A DNA stretch of 64,000 nucleotides from Sinotaia quadrata (GCA_028829895.1 CM054182.1:64200879-64264878), one strand, 5' to 3'; counted from the stretch's first letter, positions 43,830 through 57,436 are shown. Notes: generated by a model from the sequence alone, not told the origin. Made by a program: numbers and translations.

Positions 43830-44470
43830 ACGATTGTAGTCCGATTTGAGTTTGTTTTGAGTTTGATTTGAAGTTGCAATGAGTTTAAACTTACCTTTCG
43901 ATGAGTTGGAACTGAGATTGTAATGAATGTGATTTGAGCTTGTATCGATTTTGATCTGAAATAGAAGTGAGTTGAAAGCACAGCACGACTGAAAATTGCA
44001 CTGAGTTGACATTGCAGGGAACTTAAACTGTGCTTGCAGTAAGATTACATAGAGTTTGGTTGGAGACTGCAGTGAATTTAAACTGTAGTAAGATGACACG
44101 GAGATTGGTTGGAGATTGCAGGGAACTTAAACTGGGCTTGCAGTAAGATGACACAGAGTTTGGTTGGAGACTGCAGTGAATTTAAACTGTGCTTGCAGTA
44201 AGATGACACGGAGATTGGTTGGAGATTGCAGTGAATTTGAACTGTGTTTGCAGTAAGATGACACGGAGATTGGTTGGAGATTGCAGTGAATTTGAACTGT
44301 GCTTGCAGTATGATGACACGGAGGTTGGTTGGACATTGCAGTGAATTTGAACTGTGCTTGCAGTAAGATGACACGGAGGTTGGTTGGACATTGCAGTGAA
44401 TTTGAACTGTGCTTGCAGTAAGTTTAAAATTAACTTGAAGTGAGTTTAAATTGAGCTTGCAGCAAAATGA
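43830..44470. repeat. 55-bp minisatellite
   Basis: Well-kept units from about 44080 to 44410 with GAACTGTGCTTGCAGTAAGA, TGACACGGAGATTGGTTGGA and GATTGCAGTGAATTT; older copies on both sides. Confidence 0.95.
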
Positions 44471-44559
44471 CACTAGTTTCCAAAAAGCTAAAACTGAAGT
44501 GAACTTGCAATGAGTAGCCATCATTATTATATCATTTAAAATCATCATCACAATCCTCA

Positions 44560-46740
44560 CACCAGCTCCGCAATGTATTGCAGTTTTGACAAAGTTATTT
44601 GATTTGAACTACGACGGACAAATCAACCAAACACAACAAACGCACGCAAAAGCAATTCATTTGACATCAGTTGTTCCGTGACGTTTTACTGACAGACCGA
44701 AGCATAACAGATAAGGACGTGCGTTCTTTCTCTGTTTCCACTTGCTATGGTAAAAAAAAACCAAAAAAAAACCCAACATAATAAAAGTCTGAAAGTCGTG
44801 CCCTCAGGCAACCATTGGCGTGAATTTCATGTGAAACGTCACAATTTTCTAGATTTCACATTTATTTTGTTTTCTTCTCTCTCCTTTTTTCTTTTAAGGC
44901 AAATGATTGAAAATTTAATACTTTCTTTCTTTTCGTTTGTAAAGAAACTAGAGGAAGTGGGTAGGTGTATTTTTTTATTTTTTTACTCAGAACTAAAATC
45001 AGTTCGTGCATGTGGGTATATGATGAAGATGGTGGTGGTGGTGGTGTGTGTGTGGGGGGGGGGGGCAGTTGTGTTTGTGCATTTGATGTGTGGTTGATTT
45101 TATTTAATACTAGCGGATGTATCCAAGTACAAAAAACAAACGAAATATAAGTGAACTATTATTAACTTTTGTCAGTTAAAAAGAAATAAGACTTGTTTAA
45201 TTAATTCTGTATAAATTCATTGATAAATCATTCATCGAGGCTAATCCATTGATATGGAATGCAGCCCACAATACTCGCCATTTGATTTATTTATGCGATA
45301 ATGACGTGTTGAGTAAATATATTGTGTTTATTTGAGGCCCTTTGATTTTACCGTCTGAGGTCGTCTCATAGACAATGTGTTGAATAAATATTTCCTTTTC
45401 ACAGTCGGAAGTGCATAACGGCAGATGAAGTAGTTTTATTGTATTGCATAAATATATGTCTCTACTCAGAATAAATGGCTGCTATTTCTCCACTCTAAGG
45501 GACGATATGTTTCGACTGAGGCAGTTATATTTGTTGATTTAAGGTAATAATGTGTCAGCATAGATAAGCAAATGGGTAATTGTTTAATACTAACCCAATG
45601 AACAATAGATCATTTGTGTGGTGCTTATGGAAGACACTCGACAGGAGGTCTGTGGGTGGGGATGGGTGACAGATTCTAGCATATATTATATTTTACATAT
45701 ATATTTACTCCACCATATAAAACTATCAACGTCAGCCATATGCATATATGGGCAGTCTGATTATCTGTATGGGAACATCTCTCATAGCCCAAAATATCTC
45801 AGTCTAAACTATATATTTACCCAATAAATCATCTACCAAATGTGCTTCAGATCTGATTTACCAAAGATCTGCCCTTCCAAAAGCGAGTTTGCCAAATGAT
45901 CAATTTATTAAAAGTCCTAGGGTGATATGTCCTTTACAATAATTCCACTTGTGAGATGTCCAGCAGTTGCCTGCAAAGTAAACCAACCTACTGGTTAAGT
46001 GCTCAAACTATACAAAACTACTAAAATATTAGAAGACCACCTCCATCATCCAACACCTCTCCCCTTCACCTCCACAAACATGTTGCTCTGTGGCTGGAGC
46101 TCTTTTGTCACTGAACGATCACCTGGGCAATAACATACAATGCTTTATCCAGATCATTGACCAGGCCTGCTTTTAAGGGGAACCAACTGTGCTGAATGAA
46201 GTACATTCTTCCTGTCTTGAAAAATCCTTTATTTGGGGAGCCTAAATTCCCAGTTTATACTTCCGAACATAAGTCTAAAAGCATTCTGTCATCAAGAAGA
46301 ATCCATTGATATATGGTAAGTGGGCTTAAAATGAAAATTCTTAAGTGTTTTAGAGAACAAACAGAAAAACAGATAAACAGACATTGGAAATTATATGTAT
46401 AGATCAGTGGAGCACAAACTGCGGCCCAAAACAGGGCTCTAAGTAGCCCCCCGGAGGACTTTTGGATGTTACCATTATTACGAATGTAAAGCATATTATT
46501 TCATTATTTGTGTTGTTTTTTTCTACTGAGCCATCCATGTGGCGGCCCTCCATGCACTATCAATTGGAAATCTGGCCTAAAAAGTTTGTGCACCTCTGGT
46601 ATAGATTAAATGGTTGAGGTTTGCATGGTTCGATGGGTTATTACTAAAGAGAACAGTAAATGTGGACAATGAAGGATCTTGATTTTAACCCTTCTAATGT
46701 GTGTACAGTCAATAATCACAAAACTCTAAATACAAAACTT
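44560..46740. other. Spacer without recognisable genes
   Basis: Unique sequence with a G-run and GGT repeats at 45028-45066. A weak second palindromic word occurs near 46400-46600 (GCGGCCC/GGCGGCC). No exon with support. Confidence 0.5.
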
Positions 46741-46744
46741 GCAT

Positions 46745-46862
46745 TTTTACTCACATTTGAATAAAGGATTTTACACGTAATCTGAATTCTAATAAAGGAT
46801 TTTACACGTAATCTGAATTCTAATAAAGGATTTTACACGTAATCTGAATTCTAATAAAGATT
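46745..46862. repeat. 31-bp repeat, about 3.5 copies
   Basis: AATAAAGGATTTTACACGTA plus ATCTGAATTCT. Confidence 0.95.
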
Positions 46863-47559
46863 CGAGATTTTTTTAAACTGAGAAATACAATTTAAACACT
46901 GGAAAAGGTATGGGTTTTAAAATGTAATCTCCCCTTTTTTCTAAATAGGTCACACAATATCGGACTAGTAATCACAAGTGGAATATTTAGTGTGGCTGTC
47001 TGGCGAACTTCAAGTAATCTCCCTTGCCATCTCCATGGATCGGCTTTGGACATAGAGGCTCACCAGAATTCGGAATTATACTAAAGCGTGAGTGGACTCT
47101 ATGCTGGCCTGGCCCAGATCTGGCAATTAATTTGAATAGTAGCTTCGTGTCCCACCCTTCCCTCTCTCGCCCCCCGCTGTCTCACTCAGCTCTTGCTGTG
47201 AAATTATTGTGCATGTATGTGTGTGAGTTGGTGTGAATTGCCTGGAGGTGATGCTTTGGTGGATGCATGTGTGTGTATGTGTGTTAGTGGGTGTGCAGGT
47301 GCATGGGTGAGTGTGTGTGAATTGCATGGAGGTGAAGGTAGCATGGTTAAGAGAAATGTTTATTCCTTTAACTCCATTACTGTTTTCTAGTGTCTTAATT
47401 TCTTTTCCTTCTATACTATCGACAAGATTGATTTCTGAGAATGCAATCTTTCTTTGGCGAGTACGTATAATAATTCCTGAGTAACTCATTTGTAATTCCT
47501 AATTCCTGCATAAACTCTCTAAAAGTAATGTCTGATATCAAAGTAACTTTTGCATAAGT

Positions 47560-48000
47560 CCTGTTACGTATTTTTTCTGGTGTAATTCTCTAAGAGTGCT
47601 CGATATGTCGTGACAATTCCTGTGTAATCCCATTAAAAATTCTGTTTAATTTACCTGCAACGTCTGTGTTAAGTCCAGTTATATGTACATTCTGTGTAAT
47701 TTCTGTGTAACTGCTCTGTATTTGCTGAGTAATTGCTGTGTAGTCCCATTAATTAAAAGTTATATTTAATATATAAGGCATTTCTAAATAAACTTTTTCT
47801 CTCTATCTTAATATATATAATTGTTGTGTAGTTTCTTATAATCCCTGTGCAGTTGTGTAATCTATGTATAATTTTTGTAAAACCCATCTGAAATTTACTC
47901 AGACTCAGTAAAATCCATCTGTAATTACACCTTGTATTAATTTACACATAATTCGTGCATAATATATGTATATTATGACATTCTATGCAATCAGACTACA
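47560..48000. repeat. Degenerate GTGTAATTCC/CTGTGTAATT region
   Basis: Short diverged repeats of TGTGTAATTTCTGTG and related words. Confidence 0.6.
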
Positions 48001-48399
48001 CTATAGTATTTCTCGCCCGTCCTCCGGCTCCTTTAGCTACCTATCATTTCTTGCTTAGTCGACATTTCTGCTGGTATGCGGCATGGAGTTAGTCGTGGGA
48101 CCATTCCTGCCGCCTGTCGACCAGCGTCACTGTGATGTACACTTTGCAGCACAGCCGACGCCTGACAAATTAGTTTTCTAGACTTGGCGATTGATCGGCA
48201 AAACTGGAGGTTTTGTTGGTTATTCCTTCCCCCTTTTCTCTCTTAGTAGCGAGATATTAGATACAGTTTTAATGTGTCCGTTTACTGTTAGTTCTTGGTG
48301 ATAGGAACAGAATTAAATGACCATAGAGATAATAAGATAGGCGATTATAAGTAATAACAAATAAGGTATGATGGATAAAAATATTGAGAAAAATGTCAT

Positions 48400-48700
48400 T
48401 TGTACCAGGTAAAAAATACTGGAAAGATAGTAATGTGTGCCGGATAAAAATACTGAGAAGATAGTAAGGTGTACCGGATAAAAATACTGAGAAGATAGTA
48501 AGGTGTGCCGGATAAAAATACTGAGAAGATAGTAAAGTATGCCGGATAAAAATACTGAGAAGATAGTAAGGTATGCCGGATAAAAATACTGAGAAGATAG
48601 TAAGGTGTGCTGGATAAAAAACCGAGAACATTGTAAGGTGTGCTGGATAAAACTATTAACAAGACAGTAAGGACTGCTGGATGACAAGCGTAAAACGATA
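48400..48700. repeat. 34-bp minisatellite
   Basis: About eight units of GCCGGATAAAAATACTGAGA plus AGATAGTAAGGTGT. Confidence 0.96.
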
Positions 48701-48841
48701 ATATAGGTTTTTAGATAATAAGAAAGTGAAGATATGTGAAAGCATAACAAAGTGAAAATGAGTGTCAAATATTAAAAGAAATTAAAAGAGAAAACAAAAG
48801 TCTATTGTCCGATATTCTTAAATAAATAACAAGAATGTGAT

Positions 48842-49640
48842 AAAAAAAAAAAAAAAAACTTTTACTACGCGCTGTGATAGAGACTTCTCGAATCTACCAC
48901 AGTCGTAACGGTTTATAAATCAAGAAACTGGGTGACTCTAGAAGAAAACGACAGCTTCTTTCCTGTAAAATATAATCAGAGAACGAATGCTAAGTTTTCC
49001 AGTTTATTCATCTCTAACTCGATTCTTTCTTACGTTCAAGTCTCAACTTACAGTTTCCTGAAACAGTATTTATTAGCCTGATACATGCATACAGCATAAT
49101 AAATACAACATAATTTATGAACGTGTTCACTAGAAACAATGTCATGAGTTTACGTATAATAAACAAGCATCATAATTCACAACTATAGTAATAGTCAGCT
49201 CACATAATACATCTCTACATAAAATTCAAGTATAATATATCAATAGCAAAATGCACGAATTCTCTTTCGAGCAGTCAGTTAACTTACCATTAAGCTAAAG
49301 GCTGCCTTTCATGACCGGACTTTTGCCACACCAAATTCGAAGTTATTAGAAAATACAATTCTTTTCAACAGGTAAACTTTGATCTCAGCCCACTGGCTGG
49401 TCTCGTTCTTCGTAAATCTTAACCATTGGATAATGACAACTGCTCAACCACATAAGACTGGTTTAGACTACATCAGCAAGTTCTGGCGCATTCTTTACCT
49501 GTGTTGTTTACTCCAACTCTGACACAAATTAAATACCATTATCAGCAGTGTCCAAGGTCGGGTCACGTTAACATTGGCAACAAATATATAATTATTAAGT
49601 TTAGAAATAGGAATAGGAAATTTACTCCACCACACTGTCT
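48842..49640 (-). repeat. Interspersed repeat family, copy 3 (longest)
   Basis: Shares the 5290-5755 landmarks in reverse complement (49215-49640) and extends further left to GTAAAATATAATCAG (about 48980) and CTTCTCGAATCTACCACAGT (48890), the latter also found near 17310-17370. An 18-bp poly-A run sits at its left edge. Confidence 0.75.
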
Positions 49641-50280
49641 ATTGTACCCATTTAATTTTTTATAACAGTGTATTTAGCCCATGTACATGCATCTTGTCTA
49701 TAGTACCTATTTAATTTACGATAACAGTCTAGTTAATCCGACCACATCCGACCTGTCTATTGTACCTACTGCATTCGTGTCAGATTCGGTACATTTAATC
49801 CAAGTGCATCCATCTTTTCTATTCTAATCATGACAGATTCGAAACATTTGTATTATTGTGCTAACATTTCTGCTGGTCATGACATTCCTATTGTCAGGCT
49901 GTCTCTAATGTCTTTCTTCTCAAACGGGTTGCCTGAGACGTACCTTTATCGGGCATCGGATTTGTTTGGTGTTTATTTCTTTATTCGACTACTTTTAGGC
50001 AATACCCTATTTAAAGTAAACATTTCCATCTGAGTAATAGAGTAATATAGTAATCTGAGCACTGAGTTACATAATCCCTAGAAATGTATTGTTTGGATTG
50101 TTATTTATCCTACTTCAGCATCATTTTAGACTTTCAAAAGACACAAGACATGTCAATTTCTAAACTAGGAAAATGACAATCATCAGACATGGTATTTGCT
50201 GAAAGTAATTACATATTTATAATTATAAACATTCCCCATTAAAGACAAAAAAAAAGACAAATTAACTCTTTATGAACACT
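49641..50280. other. Spacer without recognisable genes
   Basis: Short dispersed repeats of CTATTGTACC(T/C)A and TTTAAT near 49640-49800; otherwise unique AT-rich DNA. Confidence 0.5.
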
Positions 50281-50338
<58 letters not shown>

Positions 50339-50352
50339 AACAAACAAACACA
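50281..50352. repeat. (CA)n/(CAAA)n microsatellite
   Basis: CA tract followed by CAAA units. Confidence 0.97.
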
Positions 50353-50679
50353 TAACATAGCACACACACTAACATCCACTCATGATCATACAATCACAGA
50401 TAAACTGCAATAAAAAATAATTTTAATTTTACCTTCTAAAGAGGTGTACATACACAGACCAGTTATTAGCTGAAATATTTTGGATTTTATTGACTATTGA
50501 TGTCGAGCATTAAGCTCAAGCCTAGAATTGAACTGTGCATGATTTCAGATTATATAAAAGATAATTGAAACAGCGAGGTAAAATTAGCTGCACTGAACAG
50601 AGCAAATAAAATTAATGTATTATGTCATCAGTATCCATATTAAATCTGTAACACTGCTTAACGTTACACGTATTTAATA

Positions 50680-51315
50680 TAATATGAGTGTCTCTAAAAG
50701 TGTATTTTACACGATCATCAGCCTGATGTATGTCGCAAAAAGCCGAAGAAACAATTCCCGCTATCGTCAGATTACTGAATGTCACAAATAGTCGATAAAC
50801 ATATCCCCCAGTCATTCCCCTGATTTTTGTCACAAATAGTCAATAAAAGTACCCCGCCATCATTATCCTGATGTAGATAACAAATAGTCGATAAACATAT
50901 CCGCCAACATTATCCTGATGTATGTCACAAGTACTCAATAAAAAATATCCGCCAACATTATCCTGATGTATGTCACAAGTACTCAATAAAAAATATCCGC
51001 CAACATTATCCTGATGTCCATCACAAGTAGTCGATAAACATATCCGCCAACATTATCCTGATGTATGTCACAAGTAGTCGATAAAAAATATCCGCCAATA
51101 TTATCCTGATGTATGTCACAAGTACTCAATAAAAAATATCCGCCAACATTATCCTGATGTATGTCACAAGTACCAATAAAAAATATCCGCCAACATTATC
51201 CTGATGTATGTCACAAGTACTCAATAAAAAATATCCGCCAACATTATCCTGATGTAAGTCACAAGTAGTCGATAAAAAATATCCCGACATCGTTGCCCTG
51301 ATCTGTGTCACAAAT
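50680..51315. repeat. 48-bp minisatellite
   Basis: About 13 units of TATGTCACAAGTACTCAATA, AAAAATATCCGCCAACATTA and TCCTGATG. Confidence 0.96.
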
Positions 51316-51527
51316 TGCAAGCAGTTTTTAAAAAGTATTCAGATACTGGATATTGCTTGCTTATGTATGGTAGTGTCGGGGGGGAGAGGGGAGTGAAACA
51401 GACGTTGAATGGTTCAGATGAAAGAATTGCTTTGAAATGCAACTGTCGGTTGGATAGAAAGAAATATTCAGTGACTGCCTAATAAGGAAGGCCGCTAAGA
51501 GTAACCATATTGCTGCCTGAAAAGAGA

Positions 51528-51682
51528 TTACCTTTGGAAGGAGAGTGTACTGGTTACCTTTGGAAGGAGAGTGTACATCTTAGCGACCACCAACCTCCCA
51601 TCTCCTTCCTAAGGTAATCACTACACTCTCCTTCCATAGGTAGTGATTACCTTAGGAAGGAGATGGGAGGTTGGTGGTCGCT
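51528..51682. repeat. Perfect 43-bp hairpin with flanking direct repeat
   Basis: 51582-51624 is the exact reverse complement of 51640-51682, with a 15-base loop (51625-51639). Just before it, a 25-bp direct repeat (TTACCTTTGGAAGGAGAGTG...) occurs twice at 51528-51576; its TGGAAGGAGAGTGT is itself the reverse complement of ACACTCTCCTTCCA spanning the stem end and loop. Confidence 0.97.
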
Positions 51683-51699
51683 GGAAGGAGGCTGCAAGG

Positions 51700-53850
51700 G
51701 CCGGTGAACTTGAGTAATAGAAATGTGTCCTATTGCTCACTAACTTCGGCTATTTATTTGAACACGCATCCACATTGTTTAATAAACACTCCAAATTCCA
51801 GTGGAAGTCCTCTCTACATCAGACTGGAATATTAAAACCTGGAATCGATAACATGATCGAGAGTTGCATCCCCTGAGCCACAGCAATCAAAACAGCAACC
51901 CTAACGACCAGGACGGAAATAGATGTCGCTGTGTCTCAAAACGGTTCACTGGGTACATTAGCGTGGAGGACGAACAATTTTACAATTTCGATAACGACAG
52001 TATTTGGCATGGGAGATAATTTAAGAAACAAAACAATTTCAGCCCGCAGGCGATAATTAGCATGAATGCATACAATTTTCATTACTACTGCTACATCCAC
52101 ACGCTCGTGTTCTTAGTGACAGTGTGTGACGAGTAACAATAGTAACTGGCTGGGTTGTGCAGTTATGACGTCACAGCATCAGACAGCAATGCAACAGTAA
52201 GGTGGACGGCGTTAGTAAGGTTGTGATAAACTAAAGGAACGAGTGTTGGGTCTTTATTATTTTTTATAACCATGCATTCACAGCTGTATTTCGATGGAAA
52301 TTTTGGTACAAGAAACACACCGTTTTGAACATGGGATGATGTAAATGTCAGCCACTTGTGCTCTTTATAGTCTCTTGATGCAATTAATGGCTGATTCCAG
52401 AGAGAATACCACAGGGAGAGGTGGCGGTGATGGATGTCCATGTGTGAGGTAAAGTTCATTACTTGTTGCCCATCACTGACCACCTGAGATTCAAACCACC
52501 AACGCATCTGAATGTAGCAATGAGGAGCTATTCACTCGGATACGTTTAAGATTAAGGTTCGTGGGTTCTCTCTCCCCCCTCTCACCAATCCCCCGCAAAC
52601 ATATCTTAAGAAAATTCGTCAGGACTTAAGACTCTTTGCCACCTGACTATCATACTTTCTCTTTGCAATTACTATTCGGGAGGTGTACGCAAATTAATAG
52701 TAGCGAGCAGAGTGAGATATAAATATGCTACGCAAAGTTTCAATATTCGATAAATAAAGAATACTATTATCCTTCAATTTGTTAGCAGTTGTACTATTAT
52801 TATTATTATTATCATTATAAACGTGCTATTATATATCGAAACATAAGTTAGCAAACGGTGTAGGCAAACGCACACATAAATAAATTTCTGTGCAAAGGAA
52901 AGCAAGTCATAAAATGTAAGTCTTTTGCATTAAAGGATAAAAGAACAATTTTGTGTGAGTTTGTGTGCGTGCGTGCGTGCGTGCGTGTGTGTGTGTATGT
53001 GTGTGTGTGTGTGTGAGCGTGTGGATAATATAATATATTACTGTTTTGTGCCTCATTATCTTCCAAAGCTGGAGTGAAGTGCGCCTTGAAATATAAAATA
53101 CTTACATACTTGATAATTAAAAACATCTGAATATTTCCGAAGAAGAACGATTTCCCAAAGGGATAATATGAACACTAATTAAAACGTACCACTAGTTCTT
53201 TTAGCACAATAAGAATACAAATTGACAAATAGACCATTAGATTTTTTAGCGCAGCAAGAATACAAATCGATAAATAGACCATTAGCTCCTTTAATGTGAT
53301 CCTCAAATTAACTCGTCCAGCACTAATCGCCACCCACAGCATGAACCCCGAGTTAACTCACCCAACACTGGTCTCCACCACAACATGAACCCAGGGATAA
53401 CTCGTCCTATTCATGAGGTATTCTTGTCGGAGGGAGGCTAAATTCTCTCCAAAACGAATCTTCCTCAAAGGCGGTTATTGCTGTGATCAACCTTCCATAA
53501 ACCTGAAATTATGACAGTAACCACCCATCAAGATAGTAATTTCTTAGAAAAATACGACGTTGCTCTCCACCCATTACCATGTTTTGTTGAATTTATGCCA
53601 CACAGACAGCAGTTATCAGTAGTTATTAGGATGCTATTTCAGTTTATTTGAAGCTAGATTATACATATATTATTTTCTGCAAGATTTGTTAATATATATA
53701 TTTTTTTTTTCCTAACTGTTTAGTAAATGTTAAGCTAATGTTTACAATCTTACTTGTCGGACTAAATTGCTACGATTGCCACGGCTAAGGGAAGTTCCCA
53801 AAATTTTAATCAACACTAAAGAGAATGAAAGATAATGTTACATAAAGAAA
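51700..53850. other. Spacer with a weak tRNA-like B-box and a (GT)n tract
   Basis: 52163-52507 leaves a 114-codon frame on minus with no family resemblance. GGTTTGAATCTC on minus near 52490 resembles a pol III B-box but no convincing A-box is present. A TG/GCGT tract lies at 52960-53020. Confidence 0.4.
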
Positions 53851-53954
53851 AAAAATGAAATTAAGCAACTTGTTAATTACAATCGCTAATGACCTCCAAA
53901 ACATTTTTTTAAAATTTGTACTGCTGAAAGCGTGCTTTGTCTCTCCCTTTCAGG

Positions 53955-54232
53955 ACAAGTGTTTGCTCACAACGTTACGATGTCGGGCAGAGCGAATTCA
54001 CTCGCTTCAATGTCCAATCACCGGTTCAACCTACTGAAAGATCTGCAAAGTACAGAGCTCACTTTGGAAAATTATTCGGAAATGGATTTCCCAAACGATC
54101 AAAAGTGATTCATTTCAGTGGGACAACGTTCAGAAATGAATTTAATCAACTGCTGGTGTGGGCAGAAGTTATCTACAGGCCGCTTGTCCCTCGCGGCAAC
54201 CAGACCCTCGAGATCCTCTCTTGGTCATCATA
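53955..54232 (+). CDS. Orphan candidate 3' exon (unassigned)
   Basis: A good acceptor, TTTGTCTCTCCCTTTCAG (53937-53954), is followed by an open frame in phase 1 that reaches a TAG after about 90 codons, including SAKYRAHFGKLFGNGFPKRS. A second frame from the same acceptor is also open for about 50 codons (VFAHNVTMSGRANSLASMSN). I recognise neither product and found no partner exon upstream. It may be chance. Confidence 0.2.
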
Positions 54233-54779
54233 GTCCCTTGCAGACGACAGTCGTCACGTCCGGTGTAAATTCTGGATAATGATCATGGGGATGGAAAATT
54301 CGTGTTTCTATCGTACACTTGCCATCTCTTTTAACAAATTTCAAAGCTGTGGATTTTTTAATTGTTGTTTTATTCTTATTTTATTTGTGTGAAAGCGCTT
54401 GTTTGTATGCGTGGGTGCGCGCGAAAACTTCCAATAACAATGTTTTTCAAATGCATTTTAAAACTCATGTAACTTGTAGCCATCTTTCATGACCCTACCA
54501 CTCCCTTCACCCTCTTCCATCTCCGATCCTGGTAAAGGTGACACTGCGAGGCATATTATTCTTTCGATTTATCTAACCCAGGAGGTTTAAAATTAAATGT
54601 TTGGCGTTTTTTACAATCTTGTAGATTTTTTTAAAATATTTTTTAAATAACCCCACAACATTTCATTACTTGACTGTGTTTGTATAAAATCTGATTGATC
54701 GTGAAACATATTAAAATTTCTTGACATTTGCTACCTTACACTTAATGCAACGAACCCTTATCGAATATTTCTCCCTCTT

Positions 54780-55310
54780 TTTTTTCTCTCTCTCTTTGTC
54801 TGATGCAGCACTTATCCCACACTCTGCATTTTGTCAGTTTATCCGCGATTCTCTCAGTCTCTCTTTCTCTTTCTTTCTTTCTCCATAATTCTCTCAGCCT
54901 CTCTTTCTCCATCATTCTCTCTCTCTCTCTCCATGATTCTCTCAGTCTCTCTCTCCGTGATTCTCTCGGCCTCTCTTTCTCCATCATTCTCTCAATCTTT
55001 CTCCATGACTATCTCAATCTCTTTCTCCACGACTCTCTCAGTCTCTCTTCTCCATGACTCTCTCAGTCTCTCTTTCTCCATGACTCTCCGTCTCTCTGTC
55101 CGTGACTCTCTCAGTCTCTTTCTCCATGACTCTCCGTCTCTCTGTCCATGACTCTCTCAGTCTCTCTTTCTCCATGACTCTTTCAGTCTCTCTCTCCGTG
55201 ACTCTCTCATTCTCTTTCTCCATGACACTCTCTCTCTCTCTCTCTCTCTGACACTCAGCTTCTCTTTTTCCCTGACTCTCTTTCTCCGTGACTTTCTGTG
55301 ACTCTCTAAC
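54780..55310. repeat. Pyrimidine-rich ~24-bp repeat
   Basis: TCTCTTTCTCCATGACTCTC plus TCAG units with (CT) expansions. Confidence 0.9.
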
Positions 55311-55479
55311 GTTTTGCTGGAAGATGGGCAAGATGTTAATTTTTCACTGCCCCGGGCCACCCGTAGCCTTAGGCTAATCGCCAAAACACACCTTCTGGCG
55401 GGCCACACGTGTTCGAAAAATGAATGATAGATAATGTAGAATAGAATAGTGATAGTTCTAGAAGATAGCTTGAGCCTCT

Positions 55480-55497
55480 CCCTCCCCCCCCCCCCCC
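55480..55497. repeat. Poly-C tract
   Basis: C-rich run in CTCCCTCC context. Confidence 0.9.
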
Positions 55498-55569
55498 GCC
55501 ATCCTGATACATACAACCAGGATAGTAAGTAAATACAGGTGACAGACTACAACATATCAACATACAGAG

Positions 55570-55910
55570 TAGTCTCTCTATCTCTGTGACTATCCGTCTC
55601 TTTCTTTGACTATCAGTCTCTCTTTCTCCATGACCCACTCTCTCTCTTTCTCAGTGACTATCAGTCTTTCTCTGTGACTATCAGTCTCTCTTTCTCCATG
55701 ACCCACTCTCTTTCTCTGTGACTATCAGTCTCTCTTTCTCCATGACCCACTCTCTTTCTCTGTGACTATCAGTCTCTCTTTCTCCATGACCCACTCTCTC
55801 TCTTTCTCAGTGACTATCAGTCTTTCTCTGTGACTATCAGTCTCTCTTTCTCCATGACCCACTCTCTCTCTTTCTCTGTAAATATCAGTCTCTCTTTCTT
55901 CCATAATCTC
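55570..55910. repeat. Second pyrimidine-rich repeat block
   Basis: Units of TGACTATCAGTCTCTCTTTC plus TCCATGACCCACTC, related to the block at 54780. Confidence 0.9.
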
Positions 55911-56569
55911 TGAGTGCAGGTCTGTCTCTTATTTTGAAAACCACAATTTATGCGAGTAAAGCCACGGGCAAATATTTAATTGGTTACAACTAAGATCTTT
56001 ATATGCAGGCCACATGTTAAAGGGGATTAACCATCAACAGACAGATTCTGTCGGTATACTTTGACATCGAATGTAAAGTAGCATTCTTCTCATCCTGCTT
56101 GCATCCCATGTAATCCATTCAAGTCACAAATATTCAGTAAAGTTGGTAACAGCAGGCGTTTATGACATTATTATGTCAAGCTAGTAAGCTGCCATAATTG
56201 TAAGCAATGCCAACAAAGGTCACCAAAATAAAATGCAGTCACCAACATCATTTGCCTAATTAATTGTTTGTTAATTAACTTATTGCTTAAATAGCTATTA
56301 TTATATCAGAACTTGTCTCGTTAGTTTCCCTTCTCTGACGTAGTCAGCCATTCAGCCTGCTGTCCGAATTAGTTAACTGTGTCTCCAGAGTGAGATAGAG
56401 CAAGAGATTGATGGGTCTCTTCTCTCACTTTTATCTTGATTTGATCTTATTGACTACTGCCCTTCGAACTCTAATTTCATCGACATAGGTGAGATTTGAC
56501 CTTGAAGCAAAGTGTGTTACAGGTTCGATAAGTCATACAGTTACAATGAATAGATGTTCTTGTGTGCGT

Positions 56570-56820
56570 TTTCCGTCCAGTCAATTGCCTCTAGTATCTC
56601 TTGTGTTCTCTCAACACTAAAATAAACTCTATACTCTATAGTCTCTTTGTATGGTGTTCTCTCAACACTAAGTTAAAGTCTTTCATCTCTTTGTATGGTG
56701 TTCTCTCTCAACACTAAGTTAAAGTCTCTCATCTCTTTTGGTGTTCTCTCAACATTATATTAAACTCGGTCGTCTCTCTGTATGTTGAGTTGTCTCAAAA
56801 CTAAGTTAATTGTTTGTTAG
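56570..56820. repeat. ~48-bp degenerate repeat
   Basis: About four units of GTGTTCTCTCAACACTAAGT and TAAAGTCTCTCATCTCTTTG. Confidence 0.8.
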
Positions 56821-57123
56821 AACGACAAACTTATTTATTCAAACTTGATTTTCTCTTTAATCCTAACAGTCTCCTATATTTTAACTTATTAACTGAAACT
56901 GCTACTGCTCTATTTGTGTGTGTTTTCGTAATTTATATACTTAAATAAAATATTTATTTAATTTCTTTAAAATTAAATCTACCGATACTATATATCACGT
57001 GTCTATCTCTGTTCTGTCTCTTTGCACCTCTCTCGCCCTCTCTCACTCCCCTCTCTCTCTGATTCTTTATCTCATCGCTCCTTTGTCTCTTTCTGTCTCC
57101 CCACTCCCATGACGCCATAGCTA

Positions 57124-57131
57124 TGACGTCA
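57124..57131. promoter_or_regulatory. Full CRE palindrome TGACGTCA
   Basis: A perfect CREB/ATF site in a GC-richer patch (57100-57270), near a short open region. No promoter elements or downstream gene confirm use. Confidence 0.25.
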
Positions 57132-57331
57132 ATTGCGAGCTGAGTTTCAATGCACAATGTGTACGGAACAGCAAACACACTCAATGCGATCTTACTGACT
57201 GTCATATGCATAATCAAAATATGCACTCTTGTCCCTCGTCCAGTCCTACCGTTGCCGAACGATATCGCCACTTAATTGACCAATTTGGTGCAGTGCTGTC
57301 TTGGACGAATCTGATACTCTATCTTCCCCAG

Positions 57332-57436
57332 GCTACGGTTTATGAAAGAATCATTTCTAACATTATGGCCACACAAGTTAGACTAAGAGAGGCATATGGC
57401 CGCAAACGAGCAAAGCAAATAATGACTGAGGTCGAC
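57332..57436 (+). CDS. Orphan candidate internal exon (unassigned)
   Basis: Acceptor ATCTTCCCCAG and donor GTATGT bracket 105 nt in phase 0 encoding ATVYERIISNIMATQVRLRE and then AYGRKRAKQIMTEVD. Composition is protein-like and both splice sites are good, but no family is recognised and no neighbouring exon was found. Confidence 0.22.

Noticed and set aside
52163..52507. 114-codon frame on minus, possible transposon or SINE
   Set aside because: No family resemblance; only a weak B-box-like GGTTTGAATCTC and no A-box or repeat copies in the window.
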